A stretch of 64,000 nt of DNA, from NCBI GenBank assembly GCA_014904985.1, contig MU128998.1, positions 1-64,000 of the forward strand, written 5' to 3'. Source of the DNA: Hydnum rufescens UP504. Its lineage: Eukaryota; Basidiomycota; Agaricomycetes; Cantharellales; Hydnaceae. A program made the translations under genes and the position numbers. This document shows positions 1-10,589 of this stretch, piece after piece. Positions within the stretch are counted from its first letter, which is position 1. The number at the start of each line of letters is the position of its first letter. Below the pieces are notes generated by a model. That model saw nothing but the letters and a program-made list of their open reading frames with translations. It searched no databases and was not told the origin of the DNA.

Positions 1-2140
1 CCAATAGATACAGCGCACAAAAAGAGTAGTGAAAGCTGCTCAGCTGCCCAGCTGCTTTCCAAGGCACAGAAAGGTGATCGGAAAGCCAAAGCTGAGATTA
101 TTCGGAGGATCAATGCTGAGCATGGCAGAAAAGAATGGGGTGAGGTCAAGAGATGGCAAGCCGCCTGCAAGTCTGGAGTAGTCTATTTGCAGCAACATTT
201 CATAAACCCAGACAATGTTGAATCGAACAATTGGAAGCATGAAAAGAGATTACACTGGCAAACTGCAGAGATTGCAGAGTGTGTCACTTTACATTTTTTA
301 ACTAATAATATTTCATTCTAGGTATTGCCACAAATGAAGACCCGTGAAGCAACCCCCAACATGCCTGCAAAGGGGATCCACAAATGGTGCACCACATGAA
401 GAGATGAACCACATACCCGCAGTAGTGGGTGTGTGGTTCTATACTTGGTATGTACCCCTAATGACACAAGAAGAGCAGCAAAAGCTGCTCTTTTTGTGTC
501 ACTTTTAATTTTTTAACTAATTATTTTTTATTCTAGGTATTGTCACAAATGAACACCCGCGAAGTAAGCCCCCCAGGACAACAACACCCCCACGAACGAC
601 AACGTGCCATGAAGAGAAGAGCCACACACCCGCAGTAGTGGGTGTGTGGTTCTATACAAGGTGTGTAGTGTACCCCCAACAGGATGCAAAAAGAGCAGCA
701 AAAGCTGCTCTTTTTGCATCGCTTTTAATTTTTTAACCCATTATTTTTTTATTCTAGGGATCATCACAAATGAAAACCATGAAGCAAGCCCCCCCAGAAC
801 AACAACACACAAACGGTGATGTGCCACACAATGAGAAGAGCCACACGCCTGCAGTAGTGGGTGTGTGGTTCTATACAAGGTGTTGTACCCCTGACAACAC
901 AAAAAGAGCAGCAAAAGCTGCTCTTTTTGTGTTGCTTTTAATTTTTTAACTAATAATCGCTTATTCTAGGTATTGCCACAAATGAAGCCCCACAAAACAA
1001 GTCCCCCCAGAACCATAACACCTGCAAAGGGGATCTGTGAATGACGACGTGCCACACAAAGAGACGAACCACACACCCACTACTGCGGGTGTGTGGTTCT
1101 ATACTCAGTATGTAATGCACCCCCAACAGTGCAAAAAGAGCAGTGAAAGCTGCTCTTTTTGTGTTCGTTTTAATTTTTTAACTAACACACAATTTATTTA
1201 TTCTAGGTTATCACCTCACCACCCACCACACGAACCCCCTCCCCCCTGGAAATGACAATGTGACCCACCAAGCTGCCAAAACCAATGCCGAACGAAGCCC
1301 GCCAACGACGACTGGCCAAGGGACACCCACCAGACGAATCCCACGAACAGTAACACACGACGCGAGACCACGGAACCCAAGATGAACCACACCTGCTTCG
1401 GCGGGTGTGGTAATTTTAAGGTAAATAAATACGATTGCGCCAAAGGAGCAGCATATGCTGCTCCTTTGGTGTAGCTTTTCTTTTTGTTTTTTTCCTAACA
1501 TAGTATTCCTTATCCTAGGTTTTGATCTACCCCCACCCCCCAAACGAGACCCACAAATGACAGAACACGCAAGGCCACAGAAGCCCGGATGAAGCCCACA
1601 CCCACTTCGGCAGGTGTGATAATAATTTTTAACGTAAGTATTTACCATTTAAGTACAACCATGCAAAAGGAGCAGCATGTGCTGCTCCTTTTGCATGGTT
1701 TTTCTTTTTTTTACTAACTTATTACTTATTATCATAGGTATTCTTCTAAACCCTCAATCAAGACTCGCAACCCCGCCAAATAAATATGCAACAATGGCAA
1801 CCCATCCCCCAAATGAAACCCGCAAACAACAGAACACAACACGAGGCCACAGAAGCCCTGGATGAACCCCACACCTGCTTCGGCAGGTGTGATAATTTTT
1901 AAAGTAAGTATTCGCCCTCTATAAGTATGACCATGCCAAAGGAGCAGCACAAGCTGCTCCTTTTGCATTACTTCAAATTGTTTTACTAATATACACTATG
2001 ATTCTAGGATCCAAAACAATGACCCACCCCAATGGCAACCCACAACCCGCACCCACCTGTGAAGTGCCAAGCCACACCCCCGGTACCACACACCCACCCA
2101 AGCGGGTGTGTGGTGCTACTAGATAGTTTTTATTTTAATT
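1..2140 (+). repeat. Array 1 of hairpin exon/intron-like modules
   Basis: Seven or eight modules in a row share one plan. Each intron-like part starts GTATGT, GTGTGT or GTAAGT, contains a hairpin built on AGCAGC...GCTGCT, then a T-rich tract with CTAAC/CTAAT, and ends in CTAG or ATAG. Each exon-like part is C/A-rich and ends in a second hairpin, CACACCC...GGGTGTG, just before the next donor. Predicted introns are 448-536, 661-757, 880-969, 1,108-1,206, 1,421-1,518, 1,634-1,737 and 1,904-2,007 (89-104 nt). The exons between them are 115-214 nt and not consistently multiples of three, with no shared reading frame, so a protein is unlikely. A further hairpin of the exon type lies at 2,171-2,198. 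Alternatives are a minisatellite, a non-coding RNA or introner-like elements. The module structure is seen; splicing is inferred. Confidence 0.75.
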
Positions 2141-2254
2141 TATGTGTTCTTTTATTTCTATGGACAGTACCACACACCCGCTAGAGTGGGTGTGTGGTGC
2201 TACTAAGTAGTTTTTTTTCTTTGGATTTCTACTGAGTACCACATCAGATACAGC

Positions 2255-2610
2255 ATTTAAATAAATAAATAATAAGAATAATGGGACTGCTGAATGAAAC
2301 CCTGCTGACCTGGGGTAGCATAAGTATAATATAGTGATAATAAATAAATAATTATAAATGGAACATACTATCCCCAATAAGCCAGTATGGCCTGCTGTCC
2401 TGCAAGTCAGACTGAAAGACCGTGACTTCTTGCCATTGTCTGAGAATCTCTAAGTCCCAGTCTAAGGTGAGAGGGGCCCCATGGGGCCCCTTGTCTCATG
2501 CCATGAAATCACCCAGTGGGCCCCAGGGGCCCCCACCTAAAAACCCACTCTTAGATTGAATAAAAGCAAGGCAAAAGGGCCTAACTAGATATACAATTAT
2601 GGCTGACTGG
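2255..2610 (+). repeat. GGGGCCCC end module, copy A
   Basis: An AT-rich (TAAA)n-like tract (2,255-2,356) is followed by self-complementary GGGGCCCC blocks (2,474-2,537), then CTAACTAGAT (2,581-2,590) and GGCTGACTGG (2,600-2,609). The same order recurs inverted at 6,985-7,140 and direct at 25,255-25,450, 47,205-47,355 and 49,520-49,670. The conserved order suggests an element terminus, but no target duplication was identified. Confidence 0.6.
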
Positions 2611-2786
2611 TTTGGCCCATTCACTCTCAGCAGTCATTGCCTATTCAAAACCGGCAGGGTTTCCTTATTTGGAAATCATGTGTTAGCTCATGCTCCACTT
2701 TCATTGGGCACTGCAGCCCACTACAGGGCTTTTTTTTGGCTGCCAATTACTGGCAGGGCATACTATGTGTTTCCCTCTACATCATA
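2611..2786 (+). repeat. ~180-bp dispersed repeat, copy 1
   Basis: This segment is present in inverted orientation at about 25,450-25,650, recognisable from the shared tract with GGCTGCCAATTACTGGCAGG. It is absent from the otherwise matching position near 6,976, so it is probably a small insertion. The chance ORF across it (2,599-2,787) also appears at the other copy and should not be taken as a gene. Confidence 0.55.
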
Positions 2787-3139
2787 GTACAGCTCCTTGA
2801 TTAAAAAAGAACATGATTTAAAATTAATTACAAAAAAAAAAAAATCATGCACATCCAGTGCCTACAGGCACTGGGCACACAATCTAATGGATTAGGGAGA
2901 GGGAGAAGTCCTAGGAGCCCATGCGCACAACACATTGTGTGCATGGGCTCATTCACTTGCCCCTCAATCTTGATTTTGTGCCAGTACTTGACTAGTACCG
3001 GCTGTTGGGGCTTTGGCCATTCATGAGGGTCGAGATCTGAGATGGCAGCATCATTGTCATTACTTTTTTGAGGCACAGGAGGGGGGCTGGGGCAGGGAAA
3101 CAGCCTGTAATGAATTGTATCAGTCAGTAGAACATTCAA

Positions 3140-4165
3140 GTAGTGTGAAAGAGCAGCTCTGAGCTGCCCTTTTGCGCAATAAACACTAGATTAATATACT
3201 TACCTGATCACCACACCCCATATTGCTGGGGTGTGCTGGCACAGGTCTTGGGTGGGGTCATAGGACCCAGAGTCATTGACAAGTGACAAAACCGTCACTG
3301 TGATTGTTGCTGAGCAAGCCAGGGGGTGTACAGCTGTGGGTGCAGCCAATGACGAAGTCCCTATTGTAAGATGGATCAAGTTATCAGTAAAAAAAATAAA
3401 GATGTGCAAAATGGGCAGCCTATAGCTGCCCTTTTCACAAAGGTACATGCTGACTTATCTTACAACCACACCCAAGCAATGCTGGGGTGTGGTGTACTAC
3501 ACCATGCTCCATTCAGTCTTGCTCTTCAATATTTCCAGTTACATGGGGCTATAAGACCTGTTCTCCATGATGTAATGTTGGTTGAAGTGCAAGGAAGTGG
3601 GGTTGTGAGACCCATGATCTGGATCATCGTCGGTGTCAGGTGAGGTGTGGGAAGACATAAGGTGGGGGGGGGAAGAATGATAGATCCTATAGTGAGCATA
3701 GATCATGTCATTAGTAAGAATTAAAGTGACACAAGAGAGGCAGCTTAATGCTGCCACTCTTGTAAAGGACTAGTGAAAGATAAATGTACCTATTACCACA
3801 CCCCAGCATCGTGATGCTGGGGTGTGGTGTACTCCTTAGTCAGTTCAAGTGCTGGATTCTTTGCTGGGGCACAGGATTGCAAATTTCCGTGATTATTGAC
3901 AACAATGATGATTATGTCATCATTGGCATCATTGGCATCATTTGAGGGTGTGGGCAACAGCAATAGTATCTACAAGTGAAAACTAATATAGCATTAGTAA
4001 AAAAATCAAATCAGTGCCAAAGGAGGGGCTTAAAGCCACTCCTTTTGCACAAAGACATATGTATGATAGCACTTACCTTGTCACCACACCCCAGTGCTTC
4101 TGGGGTGTGGTGTATCCTCATTCAGCTTGGAGGTTCATGTCCTGTTTGTCAGGGGAAGCTGAGCA
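3140..4165 (-). repeat. Hairpin module array in left palindrome arm
   Basis: The modules have the same architecture as array 1 but read on the minus strand. Donors reading GTAAGT or GTA on the minus strand lie next to CACACCCC hairpins at about 3,203, 3,788 and 4,076, and acceptors follow CTAAT branch-like sites. The intron-type hairpins carry GCAGC/GCTGC or GGGCTTTAAAGCC-type stems (3,150-3,175, 3,735-3,765, 4,020-4,050). Confidence 0.65.
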
Positions 4166-5559
4166 CAGCCAGCATCAGGCAAGGCTGACACTCAATGCTG
4201 GCACATGCTGGGTTCCAAAAGTGCTCAATGAAACACACCATGAGGGACTGTGGGAGTGTATATACAAGTGCAAATGTACACTATATAATGTTTTAAAGTG
4301 GCTGGACCAATAAAATTTAATGATAAGAGAAGAATGAGCAAATTCTGAATAAGGGGATATCTTTATGGCATTGCCCAGGGAATTGACAGGCTTGCACACA
4401 TAGGACTCATCCCAAAATCAAATATTTTGGTTAAATAGATGTATACTACATGGGTGATGCTTACAAGGGATGTCCAACCACATTAATATTTCCTAAGCCT
4501 GCATTTCCTATTTAGGGCATAGACATTGAATCACAGTGTGACTGGGTTCTTGGAGCAATTCCTAACTTAAATAACACCACACATTGTCTTTAACAAATTT
4601 TGCACCTCCACAAGTTCTCAGGTAGGTCCCAAGATGCCCAAGAGTGTAATTTCCTTATTTGGGTATGTGTATGTCCTCATTTTTTCAGTCATATCACACT
4701 ATTGGAGTCTAATAATTTGGGGTTGGGACTTGATGCAGTATGCCCACAGAAGTATATTTTTTTCATAATTTTTAATGCAAATGATGTGTCACAGGTTTGG
4801 CATATCTGGCATAGCTCTGATTCCAGGAATCAGAGCTATGCCGGATATGCCAAACCTGTGACACATCATTTGCATTAAAAATTATGAAAAAAATATACTT
4901 CTGTGGGCATACTGCATCAAGTCCCAACCCCAAATTATTAGACTCCAATAGTGTGATATGACTGAAAAAATGAGGACATACACATACCCAAATAAGGAAA
5001 TTACACTCTTGGGCATCTTGGGACCTACCTGAGAACTTGTGGAGGTGCAAAATTTGTTAAAGACAATGTGTGGTGTTATTTAAGTTAGGAATTGCTCCAA
5101 GAACCCAGTCACACTGTGATTCAATGTCTATGCCCTAAATAGGAAATGCAGGCTTAGGAAATATTAATGTGGTTGGACATCCCTTGTAAGCATCACCCAT
5201 GTAGTATACATCTATTTAACCAAAATATTTGATTTTGGGATGAGTCCTATGTGTGCAAGCCTGTCAATTCCCTGGGCAATGCCATAAAGATATCCCCTTA
5301 TTCAGAATTTGCTCATTCTTCTCTTATCATTAAATTTTATTGGTCCAGCCACTTTAAAACATTATATAGTGTACATTTGCACTTGTATATACACTCCCAC
5401 AGTCCCTCATGGTGTGTTTCATTGAGCACTTTTGGAACCCAGCATGTGCCAGCATTGAGTGTCAGCCTTGCCTGATGCTGGCTGTGCTCAGCTTCCCCCA
5501 ACAAACAGGATGTGAACCTCTGAGCTGAACAAGGATACACCACACCCCAGAAGCACTGG

Positions 5560-6645
5560 GGTGTGGTGACAAGGTAAGTGCTATCATACATATGTCTTTG
5601 TGCAAAAGGAGTGGCTTTAAGCCCCTCCTTTGGCACTGATTTGATTTTTTTACTAATGCTATATTAGTTTTCACTTGTAGATACTATTGCTGTCACCCAC
5701 ACCCTCGAACAATGCTGACAATGCCAATGATGACATAATTGTCATCATTGTCAATAATTGCAGAACTTTGTGATCCTGCACCCCAGCGAAGAATCCAGCA
5801 CCTGAACTGACTAAGGAGTACACCACACCCCAGTGATGCTGGGGTGTGGTGATGAGGTAAGTTTATCTTTGGCTAGTCCTGTACAAGAGAGGCAGCATTA
5901 AGCTGCCCCTCTTGTGTTGCTTTAATCCTTACTAATGACATGATTTATTTCCACTATAGGCTCTATTGTTCTTCCCCACCCACCCTTCCTCTTCCCACAC
6001 CTGACTGACCCCGACAATGACCCCGATCATGGGTCTTATGACCCTGTCTCCTCACACCCCAACTGAAGCCATGACATCAATTTCCAGTCTAACTGGGAAA
6101 ATCGAAGACCAAGACTGAAAGGAGCACGGTGTAGTACACCACACCCCAGCATTGCTGGGGTGTGGTGATAAGGTATGTTTATTTCTTCTCAAGCTGGCCC
6201 TCTTAAGTTGCCTTAATTCTAACTCTATTTTCACCATAGGGTCTATCGCTCTTGCCCTCCCACCTCACCTCTTCCCACCCCACCTGCCATTGACAATGAT
6301 GGGGATCATGGGTCTTGTGGCCCCCCCTCCCTGCACTTGAACCAGGGTCGATCATGCCAGGCATGAATGTCGATCATGGGTCTTATGACCCCTCCCCATC
6401 AATCATCGATGATGATGCAGATCACAATAGGTCTTATGATCCTACATGAGCAGAAAAACCAAAGATCGAGACTAAACAGTGCACTGTGCTGTGCACCACA
6501 CCCCAGCATCTGCTGGGGTGTGGTGATAAGTAACTGTATTCTTTTCATTCAGTTGTGTTATGCAAAAGGGGCAGCATGAAGCTGCCCCTTTGCACTGCTT
6601 TATTTAACTCTTACTGACAACATGATAACTTTTATATAGGATCTA
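5560..6645 (+). repeat. Hairpin module array in right palindrome arm
   Basis: This is the mirror of the left-arm array, read on the plus strand. Predicted introns are 5,574-5,680 (107 nt), 5,857-5,959 (103 nt), 6,173-6,239 (67 nt, hairpin lost) and 6,530-6,639 (110 nt). Exon-like parts are 5,681-5,856, 5,960-6,172 and 6,240-6,529. Each ends with a stem of CACACCCCAGC pairing with GCTGGGGTGTG followed by a donor (GTAAGT, GTATGT or GTAACT). The exon-like parts contain simple C- and GAT-rich runs and no conserved reading frame. Confidence 0.7.
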
Positions 6646-6984
6646 CTGCTCCAGCCAACCAGCCCCTGCCCCCTGTCCTTTCCTGGGCTTCACCCAATGA
6701 TAATAACGATGACATCGTTGTCATCGGCAGATCTCAAAGATCACAAAGGCCAAAGCCCCAACAGCTGATACTAATGAAGTACCAGTGCAGAATTGGGATT
6801 AATGGCCAAACAAAGAGTCCATGCACACAGTTTGTTGTATGCATGGGTTCCTAGGACTTCTCCCTCTCCCTAATCCATTAAATCATGTGCCCAGTGCCTG
6901 TAGGCACCAGATGTGCACAATTTTTTTTTTTTGTAATTAATTTTAAATCATGTTCTTTTTTAATCAAGGAGCTGTACAACCCAG

Positions 6985-7140
6985 TCAGCCACAAATATAC
7001 ATCTAGTTAGATACAAGGAGCCTTGCATTTAAATAGTCTAACTAGATGTTTTTAGGCGGGGGCCCCCGGGGCCTCTGGGGTGGATTTCAGATCCTCAGAC
7101 AAGGGGCCCCAGGGGCCCCTTGTTCTGAACTTGGTGCATT
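6985..7140 (-). repeat. GGGGCCCC end module, copy B (inverted)
   Basis: This is the reverse complement of the end module: GTCAGCC, then CTAGTTAGAT (7,003-7,012), CTAACTAGAT (7,039-7,048), then GGGCCCC blocks (7,058-7,116). It faces copy C at 25,255-25,450 in opposite orientation. Between the two CTA[AG]TTAG-type motifs both copies share a tract with TTGCATT. I read it as the left end of a decayed KDZ element. Confidence 0.55.
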
Positions 7141-7292
7141 GTGCTTAAGTTCTCTGAAGGGCAGACCTCACTGTGCTTGGTGTAGCAACCGTAATTATGC
7201 ACTGTATTATGTTATTATACAAGCATAAAAATTACTATATGATTCTTAAGTTGAATAGAGCATAAAATTGTAGTGGGGGTATGTGTTGGAAA

Positions 7293-10200
7293 TCACCAGA
7301 AGTTTGATAGATCAAGGGTACCATCAGGATTGAACACAAGATGTGAAAAATCAAACCCATCCAAAGTGACAGGAGGTAGCATGGTGTTGAAGTATTCTGC
7401 ATACCAGTTCTGCGGGACAACACCTGGATTAGTGGAGCCTAATGTTGAGGCTCCAAGGTTCGGATCTGTTGCTCCAAAATTCGAATTCATGGGTCCAATG
7501 GCCAAACTGGGATTGCCATTTGTCACAGTGCCAGGCTCCCAGTTTAGATTGTCCGAGGTCCCGAAGTACGAATGAACAGTATCACCAACATTTGGCTCAG
7601 TCAGCCTGAAAGAAGGATTTGTTGCCGGTTTCGCTGCAGTTTCTGTGCCATTGACCAAGTCCAGGCCAAGATCCTCTGAGTCAGAATTCTCAATGAAGGC
7701 CTTTGATAGGTTACGAGAGGCCTTTGAATTCTTGCCCTTTGAGGAAGCACCTGAACCTGAGGGGCCATGAGGTTTGCATGCAGGCAGTTTGGATTGAGCC
7801 CGTGTTGACAACAGCTCCTTGGAGGGTGGTTTTTGGCCCCCCTCAGGTCCAGCACCTGAATTTGCATCTTGGACACAGTACACAATGACTTGGTTACAGT
7901 CAATGATCAATGGGATGTCGTCATCATTGTCAGCGTCATCATCCGACCACTTCTCTAACTTGATTGGGCAACCTTTCCCCTTGTGGAATTCGGAGACTAG
8001 GAGGTGCCACTGTCCCCCCTCCCAGCTCTTGTTGGTGTGGGTCAGATGTGGGGCTGGACATTCATCTTCACAAGGCCAACCTACAATGTGTATATGGTTT
8101 CATCAAAGCAGGCCAAGGATTCGCACCCAAGGGACCGAAGCAGGGAACCATGTATGTCCATTCTCAATGAAGAGATTTCACAAGTATTTGGATGCAGCAG
8201 AGTATGCAGAATCATGGCTCCTGAGTTCATCTTCTTGCTGTTTCTTCTCAGTCTCTTGATGCCACTTTGAAAGACCCCTTGCATCCAACCATTGAGCGAG
8301 AACTTTGACAAACAAGTCATCAAGTGTCTTCTTGAGATTGAATTCTTCCTCGGCTAGTCGCTGTATTTCAGGGGAACTACAGAGTATTGCATTTTGCGCA
8401 TGCGCAGCATAGGCATCGGCATGACCACAAACAATGAACGAGATAGAGTGGACATCGAAAGTCCCATGTGTGACATCTCACCCATGAGGTTCTTCTTCTT
8501 CTGAGAGATAAATTTGGCAAGTTTGGAGCCCATTGTAAGTGTGACATCATTGTCAACCTTTGAGTGTCGGGCAAGCATGCAGAGTTCCTCCTGCCAAGCC
8601 TCTAGACCTTCAGGATCATCCTCATATTGCCCCTTCTCCTTTGCATATTCAGCAGAGAGCTCAGCCTGTGAAACTAACAAAGACAGGGAGGACTGTTACT
8701 AGATACTCTCATGGATTTGGTTAAGAATTGGGTATTTACATTGCAGAAGCCCAGCTAATTTACATCTTCATGCATACCCATTAAAAGGGTTGGGCAAGTG
8801 CTTTGTGTGTATGGTACCTTCAAGGTTTGCAAGACGATGAACTGTGGCAAGCGGGCGATTGTATTTTTCTGCTGTGACCACCAGAGTGTGATCAAAGGCA
8901 TCCATTATGGCCCATACCTCCTCCAGTAGCTCCACAGGCAGTGGTCCTGTTTTGTATTGCTTCGTACAAGGGTTATTGTCAGCACTGCCTGCCTGCGACT
9001 TGTGGAGGATGTCATCATCTTCCTCTTCCTCATCGAAATCATCATCCAGATCGGTGTCAGCATCGGGACAGTTGTGGGAGACATTCGGCTCATTCTCGAA
9101 AGCCCTAGGCACCATCTGGTCATATCTGACTTCAAATGGGACTTCAATAGTGCCGGTGGGCTTCCTAGAGTGTAGGCCATGAGATAATGATGGCAGGGGC
9201 TCCCTCACTGTTGCTGCTGGCTTTGATGGCAGACAGAGTGATGCGGGTGTGGCTATAAGAGGAGGGATTGGTGACTTCACAGCTGAGCGAGAACTTTGCA
9301 TGGCGGATTTCCATTCCACAGACCCAGATGCAGGAGACTGTCCACTGGAAAGAGAGAACAATTAGATACGATGGATTCAAAAACAGATGAATGAATAAAC
9401 ATACTCTATGGTGCATGCAAGGGCCTTCCGCAACTTCAAGATCTTGACCTCAAACTGTTCCAGATTGAGACCATGAGTCTCAGCAAAGAACGAAAGTCCC
9501 TCAATAATGCCCAGAGCACCACAACAACCCCACCTCATCTCCTTGGCAAGATGGGAACTGATACCCTTGGAAAATGTGATTGAGGGTGCAATCAATGTAC
9601 TCGCAATCCTCACGGGGGTCCTTCCCGCCATCAGGCAAAGCCAGTAAGATGGCGTGAACATTGGTGGCATCCCATACATGTAAGAAGTCCCCAGGACATG
9701 CCTCAGGAATGCTGGGAGGCAAACGAAGTGCTAACTCTTGTGCCTCATTAAGTAACTTGAGAGGATCATTGATTTTCTGCACTTCATCAAGTAGTTGGCT
9801 TGGCATGTCAGATTGTGGTGAAGGAGGGGCATCGTCTGATGAAATGTCGAATACTGGAGACTGGAGGTGCATGGGTGGGACCTCGCCAGAAGTATTGAGC
9901 ATGGAAACCAGCGTGTCCTCAGACTCAAAACCCTCAAAGGCCTGAGATTGGTAATTGTCGCTGAAATTGGTGGTGTTGGAGGGAGAACCATATGCAACAT
10001 CGTTATCTGCATGCAGCTGGCTCCTGCTTGTGAATATTTGAGATCGGGACAAAGGCTTCTGCTTAGAGGGAACTGATGGCTGAGGTTGCATCTCGACATA
10101 TGCATGATTGGTCCGGGAATTAGAAGGCGCTGAGGTGGAGGCAGAGGTGGTGATGCGAACATTGCCTTTGTGTCGTTTGACACCTGGAGGTCCAGACTTC

Positions 10201-10580
10201 TGGGTCTGCAAGGCATAGCATGTCAGAACAAAATCATGATAGGGAATCACTGAAACTTATGGTATTTGGAAACTCATCCTCATCTGAGGGCTGTTCATCA
10301 GATCCGTTGCAAATAGCCTTGCATTTTCTGGCTCGGGTTTTCGAACATATCTGTTTTGAGAAGCTGGAAGCCTGTACCAAGCAACACATAAGAAAGGATT
10401 GCCAATGACATGGGCAGATTAGCGACATACTTTCTCAGGTACCTTGCTCCCATCTGAGGATTCCTCCACCTCCGCAGACTCCTTGGCAACCTTGCGGCTT
10501 GTGAAGTGGGATTTTTGGTACATTTTTGGCTTTTTAGCGTTTGCTGAGGGTAGCGAAGAATGGCTGAGTGTAGATGACAT
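7293..10580 (-). CDS. Accessory gene of the decayed KDZ element (related to the gene at 40,493)
   Basis: A multi-exon minus-strand gene of unknown function. The best start is the ATG at 10,580, which opens a Ser/Lys-rich N-terminus. Plausible introns lie near 10,425-10,360, 10,247-10,205 and 9,404-9,345 (GTATGT...TTTCCAG), with another between about 8,817 and 8,680. The middle part has an acidic run (DDDFDEEEEDDD, about 9,010-9,050) and a segment reading VSQAELSAEYAKEK, then DDPEGLEAWQEEL and KKKNLMGE (8,675-8,480). The same pattern, with a Tyr/Trp/Glu-rich stretch ending KSEMGEQ, occurs in the gene at 40,493-42,845, and both later show a short W-x(2-4)-P patch. The C-terminus (7,910-7,293) is Ser/Asn/Pro-rich. 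One or two frame changes (about 9,565 and 8,460) lack clear splice sites, so it may be decaying. No enzymatic motif is seen. Confidence 0.5.
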
Positions 10581-10589
10581 TGTGAATCA

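Larger units (their letters stand above)
2786..6976. repeat. Giant near-spacerless inverted repeat (palindrome)
   Basis: The sequence reads as its own reverse complement about position 4,825 (the A of TTCCAGGAA). Positions x and 9650-x match without indels from about 3,976 to 5,674, where the mirrored ORFs are nearly identical. Beyond that the arms continue with indels to the outer marks GTACAGCTCC / AGCTGTAC next to A- or T-rich tracts (2,784-2,841 and 6,920-6,976). Both arms carry hairpin modules. No spacer separates the inner arms. It is either a foldback element, a tail-to-tail junction of two copies of one element, or an assembly inversion artefact. No gene is supported inside it. Confidence 0.8.

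Noticed and set aside
4600..5050. Mirrored 92-codon ORFs on both strands
   Set aside because: They are the two arms of the palindrome read in opposite directions, with no protein features.
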